From: DATEUP01 sp041485285
GTDB lineage: Archaea; Thermoplasmatota; DTKX01; DATEUP01
Length of the DNA: 64,000 nucleotides
NCBI GenBank assembly: GCA_041485285.1
Contig: JBGPJF010000002.1
Location: 62,001 to 126,000, forward strand
Direction of reading: 5' to 3'
The position numbers and the translations under genes are program-made. Of the stretch, positions 31,916 through 39,692 are shown piece by piece. Every line of letters starts with the position of its first letter. The stretch's first letter is position 1. Below the pieces are notes generated by a model. It worked only from the letters and a program-made list of their open reading frames with translations. It was not told the origin of the DNA and did no database searches.

Positions 31916-33463
31916 TCACGCCCAGTCGACAATGACCTTGCCCGTCATTTCGGCGGGGGCGCGCAGGCCGAGCAGGTGAATCACGGAGGGGCCCACATCG
32001 GCAAGGATGCCGTCGTGCGCGGTGAGCTTCGCTTTCGAGACCGCAAGGAGCGGCACGAGGTTGGAGGTGTGGGCGGTGTGCGGCTCCCACTTCCCGTTGA
32101 TCTCCTGCGCCATCTGCTCCGCATTCCCGTGGTCGGCGGTGACAATGAGCACGCCGTCGCGCTCGAGCACGGCCTCGGCAATCCGTTGGAGGCCCGCGTC
32201 GACCGCGAGCACTGCGCGCTCGGTCGCTTCGAGCATCCCGGTGTGCCCGACCATGTCGAAGTTCGCGAAGTTGACGATGATCAAACGGAATTTGCCCGAC
32301 GCGACGCCCGCGACCACCGCATCGGCGATGCCCGGCGCCGACATCTCGGGCTTGAGGTCGTAGGTGGCGACCTTTTGCGAGGGCACGAGGAGGCGCTCCT
32401 CGCTCGGGAACACGGTCTCGCGCCCGCCGTTGATGAAGTACGTCACGTGAGCGTACTTCTCGGTCTCCGCGACGCGCAACTGCTTCGCGCCGGAGGCCGC
32501 AACGACCGACCCGAGGCACTCGTTGACTTCGACGGGAGCATAGAGCACGGGGACGGGCGGCTTGAACGCCTCGTACTTGGCCATCGTCACGAACTGCCCC
32601 AAGGGCCCGATGCGGCCGGCGAACCGCTCGAAGTCCTTGTCCATAAACGCGTGCGTCGCTTGCCGCGCGCGGTCGGGGCGGAAATTGAAGAAGAGGACGT
32701 TGTCCCCCTCCTTGATGAGCCCCTTGCCGCCCTCGAAGGCCCACTCGATGGCCGTCGGCTGGACGAACTCGTCGCCCTCGCCCCGCTTGCGCGCCATCTT
32801 GAGCGCCTCCGAGGCGTCCTTCGCGCGGTGGCCGGCGCCCTCCGTGAGGAGCCGGTAGCCCTTCTCGGTGCGCTCCCACCGGTTGTCGCGGTCCATGATG
32901 AAGTAGCGGCCCTGCACGGTCGCGATGCGCCCGATGCCGGTTTCGGCGGCGACCTTGTCGATTTGGTCGAGGTACGTCTGCGCGGAGCGTGGCGGCGTGT
33001 CCCGCCCGTCAAGGAACGCGTGCGTCGCGGCGTCCTGCAAGCCCGCGCGCTTCGCCGCCAGGATGAGCGCCTTCAGGTGTTCGATGTGCGCGTGCACGCC
33101 TCCGTCGGACAAAAGGCCCATGAAATGGGTGGGCCGCTTCGAGCGGCCGGCCTCCTCGAGGAAACGTGCGAGCACCGGGTTTTTCTCGAACGCGTCTGTG
33201 CGGATGTCGCGGTTGATCTGCGTGAAAATCTGCCAGACGATCTTGCCGGCACCGATGTTCAGGTGGCCGATTTCGGAGTTGCCCATTTGGCCCTGGGGCA
33301 GGCCGACGTCCTCGCCGGAGGCGGAGAGCTTGCTGTGGGGGTACTTGCGGAGGGCCGCTTCGATGAACGGGGGAGCTGCGCGGCTGACCGCGTTGTGCTG
33401 CGACGGAGGCGCAAGCCCCCAGCCATCCACCACGACAAGGACGGCGAAGGGGAATTGTGCCAA
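31916..33463 (-). CDS. gpmI: 2,3-bisphosphoglycerate-independent phosphoglycerate mutase (GpmI)
   Basis: A 515-residue dimetal enzyme of the alkaline phosphatase superfamily that interconverts 3- and 2-phosphoglycerate. It opens with VLVVVDGWGL (metal aspartate), carries the catalytic serine in GQMGNSEIGHLNIG near residue 60, HAHIEHLKAL near 123 and the C-terminal metal cluster VTADHGNAEQM near 445. Length and motifs match the GpmI type of bacteria and some methanogens, not the shorter archaeal ApgM. The start is TTG at 33463 behind a G-run; a TATA-like CTTTAT lies 40 bases upstream. It is followed by the surface-protein gene and preceded by tRNA-Leu on the same strand. Confidence 0.96.
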   Translation of the reverse strand: MAQFPFAVLVVVDGWGLAPPSQHNAVSRAAPPFIEAALRKYPHSKLSASGEDVGLPQGQMGNSEIGHLNIGAGKIVWQIFTQINRDIRTDAFEKNPVLARFLEEAGRSKRPTHFMGLLSDGGVHAHIEHLKALILAAKRAGLQDAATHAFLDGRDTPPRSAQTYLDQIDKVAAETGIGRIATVQGRYFIMDRDNRWERTEKGYRLLTEGAGHRAKDASEALKMARKRGEGDEFVQPTAIEWAFEGGKGLIKEGDNVLFFNFRPDRARQATHAFMDKDFERFAGRIGPLGQFVTMAKYEAFKPPVPVLYAPVEVNECLGSVVAASGAKQLRVAETEKYAHVTYFINGGRETVFPSEERLLVPSQKVATYDLKPEMSAPGIADAVVAGVASGKFRLIIVNFANFDMVGHTGMLEATERAVLAVDAGLQRIAEAVLERDGVLIVTADHGNAEQMAQEINGKWEPHTAHTSNLVPLLAVSKAKLTAHDGILADVGPSVIHLLGLRAPAEMTGKVIVDWA

Positions 33464-33498
33464 CGCCCCCCAGCCTCGTCGCTCGCAACTGGCAAGCG

Positions 33499-33507
33499 CG
33501 ATAAAGG
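33499..33507 (-). promoter_or_regulatory. TATA box of gpmI
   Basis: CCTTTATCG on the minus strand, about 36-44 bases before the TTG start of gpmI, lies between tRNA-Leu and gpmI and gives gpmI its own promoter. Confidence 0.5.
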
Positions 33508-33540
33508 CTTTCGTGCGGCTGGCGGCCGGCGCGCAATAGT

Positions 33541-33624
33541 GCAGGGGGAGGGATTCGAACCCACGACGCCCTGTGGCACCGGATCTTAAGTCCGGCCCGT
33601 TTGACCTGGCTCCGGCACCCCTGC
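33541..33624 (-). tRNA. tRNA-Leu (anticodon UAA)
   Basis: 84 bases fold into a type II tRNA. The acceptor stem is GCAGGGG paired with CCCCTGC, the anticodon arm is CCGGA-CTTAAGA-TCCGG with anticodon TAA, a variable arm (TGCCACAGGGCGTCG region) follows, and the T arm reads GTGGGTTCGAATCCC. It decodes UUA and, by wobble, UUG. No intron is present and the 3' CCA is not encoded. UUA is a rare codon in this GC-rich window. Confidence 0.96.
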
Positions 33625-33691
33625 ATGGGAGAAATGCGCGCCGGCCGGAAGCGGGGAAAACCCTGCACGGCCGCCGCTTTAGGCTAATAAC

Positions 33692-34330
33692 TCACGGTGG
33701 AGGCGGGTCGTTGGTGCTTGCGGCATCGTCCAGGGCCTCCGGGGGTTGGTCGCCGCGCGGGGGTGTTCCGCGACGGGCAAGCAGGATGGCAGCGAGGTAG
33801 CAGATAACCGTTAGGGCGATAGTCATGAAGGGGACGGTCTGCTGCCCGAGCGTCGGATCGAGCCCCCCGGGGAGCCTCGGGTGCGTGGACAGCGACCCGA
33901 GGCCGTAATCGCAGAAGTCGCCAAGCGCAAGCCAGGCCCCCGCGAAGGCGACCCACCGGACGGACGGCAGGCGCATGCCTTTGAGGAGTACGCCGGCCTG
34001 CACGGCTTCCGCCATGTGGAGCACCAAGAGCTGGTTGGTGAGCTCGGCCCGGTCGGGCGCGAAGAAGTCCGCGCGGTAGAGCCAGAAGATGAGGACGGTC
34101 CACACTCCGTACTTGACAAGCTCCACGAAGGCGAGCAGCTCGAGGGTCGGGTTGCGCTTCTTGCCGTTGAACCACCAGAGCCCGAAGACGATGACCATCA
34201 GGAAGGGGCCGGTCGGCGAGTCGGGCACGAACGGCAGCAGGTACCAGACGGTCTCGTTGAGTTGCCGCCAATAGAAGAAGATCCCATAGCCTACGCCGGC
34301 GATGTTGACGGCAGTAACGGCGAGGGCCAG
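33692..34330 (-). CDS. DUF1405 membrane protein, possible CTG start
   Basis: A polytopic membrane protein of the DUF1405 family, with the hallmark GLWWFNGKKRNPTLELLAF and LLPFVPDSPTGPF. The first ATG/GTG/TTG in frame is the GTG at 34228, but the family's first membrane segment (VNIAGVGYGIFFYWRQLNET) lies upstream of it in the same open frame, which runs back to 34492 without ATG, GTG or TTG. I chose a CTG at 34330, behind GAGGT at a 7-base gap, giving 212 residues, close to the family's usual length. About six membrane segments are predicted and the tail is Pro/Asp-rich. Function is unknown. The alternatives are a short 178-residue form or a sequencing error. Confidence 0.75.
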   Translation of the reverse strand: MALAVTAVNIAGVGYGIFFYWRQLNETVWYLLPFVPDSPTGPFLMVIVFGLWWFNGKKRNPTLELLAFVELVKYGVWTVLIFWLYRADFFAPDRAELTNQLLVLHMAEAVQAGVLLKGMRLPSVRWVAFAGAWLALGDFCDYGLGSLSTHPRLPGGLDPTLGQQTVPFMTIALTVICYLAAILLARRGTPPRGDQPPEALDDAASTNDPPPP

Positions 34331-34547
34331 GACCTTGACCTCACGGAAGGCCGAAAGGAAGTTGAGGCCTCGCTCGGCGAGCGTTTCGCCGGCAAGGTAC
34401 GACCGCAGCGGCTGCCCCGTGAAGACGCCCCGCGCGGCGAACCCGGTCTCGATTGAAAACGCCTGCGGGCGTCGTTTGCCTGCGTGAGCGTCTCACGACC
34501 TCTCCCGCTCCCGCTTAAGGCCGCAGGAATCGTTCGCTGGGCGGCGT

Positions 34548-34568
34548 GGTTGCCCGGGACGGGCAACC
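34548..34568. promoter_or_regulatory. Operator-like palindrome between divergent promoters
   Basis: GGTTGCCC and GGGCAACC form a perfect 8-bp inverted repeat with a 5-base centre, placed between the two TATA-like boxes of the divergent genes. It could bind the winged-helix part of the adjacent NAD-kinase-like protein; that is inference. Confidence 0.45.
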
Positions 34569-34606
34569 CTCACGTGCTTTAGCGTAGGGGCCCCCCCGGG
34601 GCCGAA

Positions 34607-34615
34607 GGGTTAAGC
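34607..34615 (+). promoter_or_regulatory. TATA box of the NAD-kinase-like gene
   Basis: GGGTTAAGC lies about 30 bases before the ATG at 34641, the spacing expected for a leaderless or nearly leaderless archaeal transcript. Confidence 0.45.
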
Positions 34616-34640
34616 GCCCGCGTGGCGGTCGCGGCCCGGC

Positions 34641-35630
34641 ATGCGCATCGGCGTCGTGGCGGCACAAGACAAGGCCTCCAAGAAGGCCGCGCAGGACGCG
34701 CTCAAGGTCTTGCACGACCGCCACCGCGAGGTGCAGGTGCGCGCCGACTGGGGGCCGCCGACCCCCGACTTCCTGGTGGCGATCGGCGACAACCGGTTCC
34801 TGCTCGACACGATCCGCGATGTGCCGCGCGGGATGGCGGTGCTTGCCGTCGGCCAGGGGTTCCTTGCCGAGGTGAGCCCTGAGGGGCTTGCCGCGGCCTT
34901 GCCGCGCGTCGCCTCCGGCCGCGTTTCGGTGGAGGAGCGCCTGCGGCTCGAGGTCGTCGTTGAGGGCCGCGTGCTGCCGCCGGCGCTGAACGAAGCCGCG
35001 CTCACCTCGAGCCGCGGCGCGGGGTTCCTGCGCTATTCGCTCGCCGTCGACGGGGAGCGCGTGTGGCGCGACGCCGGGGACGGCGTGGTCATCTCGACCC
35101 CGACGGGGTCCACCGGCTATGGGTTGTCAGCCGGCGGGCCAGTGGTCATGGAAAACGCAGAGGCGCTCCTGATTGTGCCGATTTGTTCCGCCACGGGCCA
35201 GCGCCCGCTGGTCCTCCCGCGCAACGCCGAAATCACGGTGTCGGACGTGGAATCGCGGCTCGGCCGCGCCATCGTCCTCGACGGCCGCAAGCGCTACCGT
35301 GTCCGGCCTTCGGGCTTGACCGTGCGCGCCAGTGCCTCGCCTGCCCGCTTCGTGCGCCTCGGGAAGACCCGCTACCTCGGGGTGTTCGGCAAAATCCATT
35401 CGAAGCGGCAGGAGGCCGACCTGCCCACGGACGCCGCGCCTTCCGCCAAATTCGTCTTCCGCCTGCTTGCCGACGAGGGCGTGCTCTCGGAGCGGCAGCT
35501 CATCACCGAGTCCGGCTTGCCCGAGCGCACGGTGCGCAGCGCGCTCACGTACCTTGTGAAAGCAGACGTCGTCCGCCGCGCGCCCTCCTTGCGGGACGCG
35601 CGCGAAGCGGTGTTCGCGCTCAAGCGGTAG
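34641..35630 (+). CDS. NAD-kinase-like protein fused to a winged helix
   Basis: 329 residues. Residues 1-245 follow the NAD kinase fold: NEAALTSSR near 117 and the adenine-site motif VISTPTGSTGYGLSAGGPVV near 150 are well kept. The N-terminal GGDGT loop that binds ATP phosphates is altered to IGDNRFLL near residue 49; the aspartate stays but glycine and threonine are lost. Residues 265-325 form a winged-helix DNA-binding domain (RQLITESGLPERTVRSALTY). NAD kinase makes NADP+; here either the enzyme is weakened or the fold works as a nucleotide sensor that controls transcription. No second NAD kinase is in the window. Confidence 0.82.
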   Translation: MRIGVVAAQDKASKKAAQDALKVLHDRHREVQVRADWGPPTPDFLVAIGDNRFLLDTIRDVPRGMAVLAVGQGFLAEVSPEGLAAALPRVASGRVSVEERLRLEVVVEGRVLPPALNEAALTSSRGAGFLRYSLAVDGERVWRDAGDGVVISTPTGSTGYGLSAGGPVVMENAEALLIVPICSATGQRPLVLPRNAEITVSDVESRLGRAIVLDGRKRYRVRPSGLTVRASASPARFVRLGKTRYLGVFGKIHSKRQEADLPTDAAPSAKFVFRLLADEGVLSERQLITESGLPERTVRSALTYLVKADVVRRAPSLRDAREAVFALKR

Positions 35631-35631
35631 G

Positions 35632-37104
35632 TCACTTCGCGCCGCGGCGCGTCCGCGGCAGGGACCCTTTCGCGATTTCCTCGCCCCGGACGACGGCCCG
35701 CACGAGGTACGACGACGCCAGCGCAAAGTGGCGCACGCCCGGATAGAGGTTCCCGCCCGCCGCTTCGGCGTGGAGGGCGGCCAAGAGCTCGCGCCGCGGG
35801 GCTTCGCCCGTTTCGGCGACGAGGCCGAGGGGGCGCGCCGAGAGCGCAATCAGCACCGCCCCGGCGAGGAACACAAACTCGAGGTGCGACACGCGCAGCA
35901 CGCCGAGGTCGAGGCTCGTGGTCGCGGCAAGTGCGCCGATGGCCCCCCCGACGATCGGGCCGGTGCCGGTGGCCATCGCGCGGACAAGGAGCGTGCCGGA
36001 GAGGTACGCGGGCGTCGTTGGCCCGTGCGCCATCTTGAACGCGAGGTTCCACGAGGCAAGGTCGGCGCCTGCCGACCCAATGGAGAGGAGCACCTGCACC
36101 AAAACGGCCCCGGCGATTTCAAGCGGGCCGCCATCAGGAACAAGCAGCGTCGCCAGCAGCCCGGCGGTAAATACGGGGACAGCGACCGCGAGCACCGGTT
36201 TGTTGCCGAACCGGTCCGAGAGCCGGCCCCACAGGACGTAGAACAGGACGTTCGTCGCAGTTCCGGCAACGAGGATGGCGGTCACCACCGAGAGCGGCAG
36301 GCCGTGGTCGACGAGCAGGAACACGGGGAAGAACGGCACGGTGACGGTGGCGCCGAAGCCCCAAAGCGCAAGCCACTGGAGCATCCGGCGGAAGAGCGGG
36401 TCTTTGAAGGGAGCGGCAAGCGCCTCGCGGATGGGCACCGCGCTCGGGTCGTCGCGGACCGGCGGGTGGGGCATGAGCGTGAGGAAGACGGATGAGCCGA
36501 TCCCAAACAGGGCCGCAAGGACAAAGATGGCGCCAAACGCCACGCGTTCTCCGTCGGCGCCGGCCACCGCGCGCTGGTGGTCGATGAAGAGGCCCGCGCC
36601 GAAAAGGACGGGGCCCGAGAGCCCGATGAGGAGGGCGCCTCGCTTGCCGAAATAGCGGCCGAGGCGCTCCTCTGGCACGAGGTCGCGCATCCACCACAGC
36701 CACGACCCGCCCGCGACGGCCGTGAACGCGCACCAACCGAAGAGGCCGGCGAAGATCCCGATGCTGCGCAATTCGGGGGGGAAGGTGAGCACCGCGAAGG
36801 CCACGATGAAAATGCACAGGCGGCCCGTGGTCGCAAACGCGAGCGTCACGCGCTTGCGGTTCTGGAAGCGCCGGTAGAGGAGCCCCGCGGGCAACTGGAG
36901 CAATTGCGCAAGGAAGGGGAGCGCGGCCAGGATTCCATAATCGAGGTCGGACATCCCGGCAAAGAGGGCGAGGGCCGCGAGGATCGCGCCGCTGCACAGC
37001 GTGAACATCGCCTGGGCGAAGATTCCGTCGACGATGCCGAAGCGCAGCCCGCGTTCGACCACGGCCGGCGCAAGGGGCGCGGGGCCCTCCGCGGACGCTG
37101 CCAC
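35632..37104 (-). CDS. Major facilitator superfamily transporter
   Basis: 490 residues with twelve membrane helices in two halves. The A-like loop after helix 2 reads LYRRFQNRKRV, and its counterpart in the second half is GRLSDRFGNKPV, both typical of MFS carriers. A 65-residue soluble tail ends the protein. I chose the GTG at 37104, 11 bases after the stop of the upstream acetyltransferase; the frame is open further but would overlap that gene. It is convergent with the NAD-kinase-like gene (stops one base apart). The substrate cannot be predicted; the neighbours (acetyltransferase, glutaredoxin-like) do not settle it. Confidence 0.87.
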   Translation of the reverse strand: MAASAEGPAPLAPAVVERGLRFGIVDGIFAQAMFTLCSGAILAALALFAGMSDLDYGILAALPFLAQLLQLPAGLLYRRFQNRKRVTLAFATTGRLCIFIVAFAVLTFPPELRSIGIFAGLFGWCAFTAVAGGSWLWWMRDLVPEERLGRYFGKRGALLIGLSGPVLFGAGLFIDHQRAVAGADGERVAFGAIFVLAALFGIGSSVFLTLMPHPPVRDDPSAVPIREALAAPFKDPLFRRMLQWLALWGFGATVTVPFFPVFLLVDHGLPLSVVTAILVAGTATNVLFYVLWGRLSDRFGNKPVLAVAVPVFTAGLLATLLVPDGGPLEIAGAVLVQVLLSIGSAGADLASWNLAFKMAHGPTTPAYLSGTLLVRAMATGTGPIVGGAIGALAATTSLDLGVLRVSHLEFVFLAGAVLIALSARPLGLVAETGEAPRRELLAALHAEAAGGNLYPGVRHFALASSYLVRAVVRGEEIAKGSLPRTRRGAK

Positions 37105-37114
37105 GGGCCGGCAC

Positions 37115-37702
37115 TCACTTCTTGGGGTCAAGAACTTCGGCCATCGCGTCGTGCCGCCGCAGCGGCCGCGCAGGCACCCCGCCCACGAACCCCTCGACAT
37201 CGCGGTTGACGAGCGACATCGCCGACACGACGGCCCCCGGCGCGATCTTGACTCCCGGCAGCACCAGCGTGTTGGCCCCGATCACAGAGCCTCTGCCGAT
37301 GAGCACCGGGCCCGTGCGGTATTCGCGCTGAAGGAACTCGTGGCAGAGGATGGTGGAGCCGAAACCGACGACCGCCTCGTCTTCGATCGTGATGAGTTCG
37401 GGAAAGAAGATGTCCACCGTCACTTCGAGGCCCACCGAGACGTTGCGCCCGACGGTCATCCCCATCCTCCGGTACAGCCAGTTCTTGAAGCCGAGCGAAG
37501 GCGACCCGCGCGCCACCCGCATGAAGAGGTAGTTGCGGAAAACGCGCCAGCGGGGCACCGCCCGCGCCCAATACCACAGCGCGTTGTGCTCGCCATGCGC
37601 GGGGTGGCTCGTGAGGCGTTCGTGGCGCCGTCCCGTGGTCGCCGAGACGAGGTCCGGCTTGGCCTCCATCTGCGGCTCCTCGGTCAGAGCGCCATCGGTC
37701 AC
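37115..37702 (-). CDS. Left-handed beta-helix (hexapeptide) acyltransferase
   Basis: A 195-residue protein with an N-terminal helical region and a left-handed beta-helix of hexapeptide repeats in residues 80-175 (VGRNVSVGLEVTVDI, then LIGRGSVIGANTLVLPGVKI). The pattern matches maltose/galactoside O-acetyltransferases and other CoA-dependent acyl carriers. The histidine in ILCHEFL near 130 could be catalytic. The start overlaps the stop of the glutaredoxin-like gene by four bases, and the MFS gene follows after 11 bases, so the three are one operon. ATG at 37702 or the in-frame ATG 11 codons later are both possible. Acceptor unknown. Confidence 0.87.
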   Translation of the reverse strand: MTDGALTEEPQMEAKPDLVSATTGRRHERLTSHPAHGEHNALWYWARAVPRWRVFRNYLFMRVARGSPSLGFKNWLYRRMGMTVGRNVSVGLEVTVDIFFPELITIEDEAVVGFGSTILCHEFLQREYRTGPVLIGRGSVIGANTLVLPGVKIAPGAVVSAMSLVNRDVEGFVGGVPARPLRRHDAMAEVLDPKK

Positions 37703-38034
37703 GCACGCACCCCCGGGGAGGCGCTTTGCAGCGCCGAAGAGAATTCGCGGGGCGCGACCATCATTGCGAAGGACGGCCCGCCCGCAATCTCCACGACGGG
37801 CACCTCGAAGCCGTACTTGGCTTTCAGGTCAGGTTCGGCCTCCACATCGATGACTTGCAGGACGGAGCCGTCGTGGTATTCGACGCGCCGGACCACGCTC
37901 GACGGCCCGCAGGTGCAGGGCGCAAAACGCAGGCGCGGCGGCCCGAGGAGGCGGGACATTTCCCGCTCGACGGTCGCAAGGGCCTCGTCGCAAAGCCCGC
38001 ACGGTTCGCGCAGGAAGACGCGCACATCGGGCAC
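37699..38034 (-). CDS. Glutaredoxin-like protein (DUF836 type)
   Basis: A 111-residue thioredoxin-fold protein. The redox motif CGLC lies at residues 12-15 in LREPCGLCDEA, and the cis-proline segment FEVPVVEIAG lies near 77. A Cys-containing insert, APCTCGPSS, stands near residue 40 and could be a second thiol pair; it is not usual in this family. No signal peptide is present, so it works in the cytoplasm. It is first in an operon with an acetyltransferase and an MFS transporter. The partner is unknown. Confidence 0.8.
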   Translation of the reverse strand: MPDVRVFLREPCGLCDEALATVEREMSRLLGPPRLRFAPCTCGPSSVVRRVEYHDGSVLQVIDVEAEPDLKAKYGFEVPVVEIAGGPSFAMMVAPREFSSALQSASPGVRA

Positions 38035-38169
38035 GTTCCCCTCGACGTGCGCCCACGATTTCTACGCTTCGGAGGAACCGGTCAAGAGCCGCCGCGTTTT
38101 GCCCCTTTTTTCGGGTCGGTGGCAGAGTGCTGGATCGCGCGAATCGGTCCCTTGCCGGCGCCGGAAACG

Positions 38170-38177
38170 CTTATTAA
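38170..38177 (+). promoter_or_regulatory. TATA box of the eS1 gene
   Basis: CTTATTAA follows the purine-rich GGAAACG (possible BRE) and lies 60 bases before the TTG start of eS1, implying a leader of about 40 bases that carries the GGAGG site. Confidence 0.65.
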
Positions 38178-38236
38178 CGAAAACCAGCTTGTGCGCTTTC
38201 CCCGTCTCTGCGGGAACCACAACTAGGAGGCTTCGC

Positions 38237-39193
38237 TTGGCACAGGAAAAGCAACAGCAAGCGAAACAAACGAGCAGAGCGGAAGCACGAAGAACGAAGG
38301 ACAAGTGGAAGTCGAAAAAGTGGTTCAACATCTACGCGCCCGTGGCGTTTTCGAGCGCGCCGATCGGCGAAGGCCTTGCCGAGGAAGTGGGCGGGCTGAT
38401 GGGCCGCATCTCCGAGATCACCATGCAGGAGATCAACGGGGACTTCGCGCAGATGCACGTCAAGCTGCGCTTCCGGATCAATGAGATCCGCGGCCAGGAC
38501 GCGCACACCGTGTTCGTCGGCCACGACCTCACCTCGGATTATGTGCGGCGGCAGACACGCCGAAAACACTCGAAGATGGACGTCTGCAAGGACCTCGTCA
38601 CGAAGGACGGCTGGTCGATGGTGATCAAGCCCCTCGCGATCTCCGACCTGCGCATCAAGTCCTCGCAGCAGACCGCCATCCGGACTATCCTGGAGACTGC
38701 CATCCGCGAGCTCGGCACCAAGCACACGCTCGCCGAGATCACGAAGATGATCGTGAGCGGCGAGCTGTCCAAGGAATTCACGAACGCCGTGAAGGCGATC
38801 TACCCGGTCAAGCGGATCGAGATCCGCCGCAGCGATGTCCTCGAGCGCAAGTTCGAGGTGCCCGAGGAGTTTGCCGACAGGCCCGCCGACGCGATGGTGG
38901 CGGCTCCCTCGGAAGGGCCGGCAGCGCCCGCCACGGCGGCCCCCGCGGCCGTCGCGCGGCCGACACCGGCGTCCCCGGCCGAATTCCCGGAGAAGGAAGC
39001 GGTGCTCGCGAAGCTGATGTCGATCCCCGGCGTCGGGGCTTCCAAGGCGTTCTCGATTTTCGACTCGGGCGTCCACACGGTCAAGGACCTCACGCAGGCG
39101 GATGTCGCGCGCCTGATGGAAGCCGACGGAATTACCGAGGCGCTTGCCTCCAAGATTGTCGAGCACCTGAAGTCGGGTGCCTCCACCGCTTAG
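38237..39193 (+). CDS. rps3ae: Ribosomal protein eS1 (S3Ae) with C-terminal HhH extension
   Basis: 318 residues. Residues 1-215 are ribosomal protein eS1/S3Ae, with KWFNIYAPVAF near residue 25, RRKHSKMDVCKDLVTKDGW near 110 and VKAIYPVKRIEIRRSDVL near 185. An Ala/Pro linker (about 222-250) joins a helix-hairpin-helix domain (250-315; LMSIPGVGASKAFSIFDSGV, VEHLKSG). Standard eS1 is about 200-230 residues and has no such domain. The start is TTG at 38237 with GGAGG at a 6-base gap. eS1 sits on the small-subunit platform near the mRNA exit and the anti-Shine-Dalgarno. The HhH tail may bind rRNA or mRNA; that is inference. Confidence 0.93.
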   Translation: MAQEKQQQAKQTSRAEARRTKDKWKSKKWFNIYAPVAFSSAPIGEGLAEEVGGLMGRISEITMQEINGDFAQMHVKLRFRINEIRGQDAHTVFVGHDLTSDYVRRQTRRKHSKMDVCKDLVTKDGWSMVIKPLAISDLRIKSSQQTAIRTILETAIRELGTKHTLAEITKMIVSGELSKEFTNAVKAIYPVKRIEIRRSDVLERKFEVPEEFADRPADAMVAAPSEGPAAPATAAPAAVARPTPASPAEFPEKEAVLAKLMSIPGVGASKAFSIFDSGVHTVKDLTQADVARLMEADGITEALASKIVEHLKSGASTA

Positions 39194-39212
39194 GCGGCAA
39201 CGGCGCGCCGCT

Positions 39213-39620
39213 TCAGGCGCTCGGGGGCTCGGGGAACTTGTAGGAGCGCGCCCACGCGATCGCCGAGAGGACTTCATTCATCTTGAACGGCTTGGTGACG
39301 AATCCCAGCGCGCCCGCCTCCATCGCTTCCTGACGGTGCGACACGTCCGACGAGACGAAAATGATCTTCGCCTGCGCGTGGAACGACTTGATCGCGCGGG
39401 TGGCTTCAATCCCGCTCATGTTGGGCATCTGATTGTCCATGAGGACGACGGGCTTCTGCTTGAGGTCGTTGAAGGCCGCGATCGCCTCGTCGCCCGAGGA
39501 GACGCTCACCACGTTGAGGCCCTTGGCGCGCAGCATCTCGGAAACCATGTCGCGGTGGAATGCCTGGTCGTCGACCACAAGGACGTCGCACACAAGCTCC
39601 GCGAAGTCCTTTGCTTGCAT
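39213..39620 (-). CDS. Single-domain response regulator (CheY-like)
   Basis: A 135-residue receiver domain. It has the acidic pair in VLVVDDQAFH (about 16-17), the phosphorylated aspartate in VLMDNQMPNMSG near 62, the switch serine in FVSSDVSH near 90 and the conserved lysine in FVTKPFKM near 112. No output domain follows, so it acts by protein binding. No histidine kinase or chemotaxis gene lies nearby. It is convergent with eS1, with a 19-base gap between stops. The partner is unknown. Confidence 0.92.
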   Translation of the reverse strand: MQAKDFAELVCDVLVVDDQAFHRDMVSEMLRAKGLNVVSVSSGDEAIAAFNDLKQKPVVLMDNQMPNMSGIEATRAIKSFHAQAKIIFVSSDVSHRQEAMEAGALGFVTKPFKMNEVLSAIAWARSYKFPEPPSA

Positions 39621-39692
39621 CGCGGCGATTTCGCCTATGCCCGGGCGCCGGACAAAAGCATATCGCCCGCTTGCCGCTGCGCACCCCGGGCC

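Larger units (their letters stand above)
34331..34640. other. 310-bp divergent region between DUF1405 and the NAD-kinase-like gene
   Basis: It holds a TATA-like CTTAAG near 34514-34519 for the minus-strand gene, an 8-bp perfect inverted repeat (34548-34568), and a TATA-like GGGTTAAGC at 34607-34615 for the plus-strand gene. The part below 34492 is an open frame continuous with DUF1405. No other gene is convincing. Confidence 0.55.

Noticed and set aside
31788..32879. 364-codon upstream extension of the PQQ/PKD surface protein frame
   Set aside because: It lies wholly in another frame of gpmI on the same strand, its peptide is Arg/Gly-rich shadow sequence, and a TTG with AGGAG and a signal peptide marks the true start at 31787.
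33541..33624. Intron in tRNA-Leu
   Set aside because: The anticodon arm is continuous and all arms pair without an insert.
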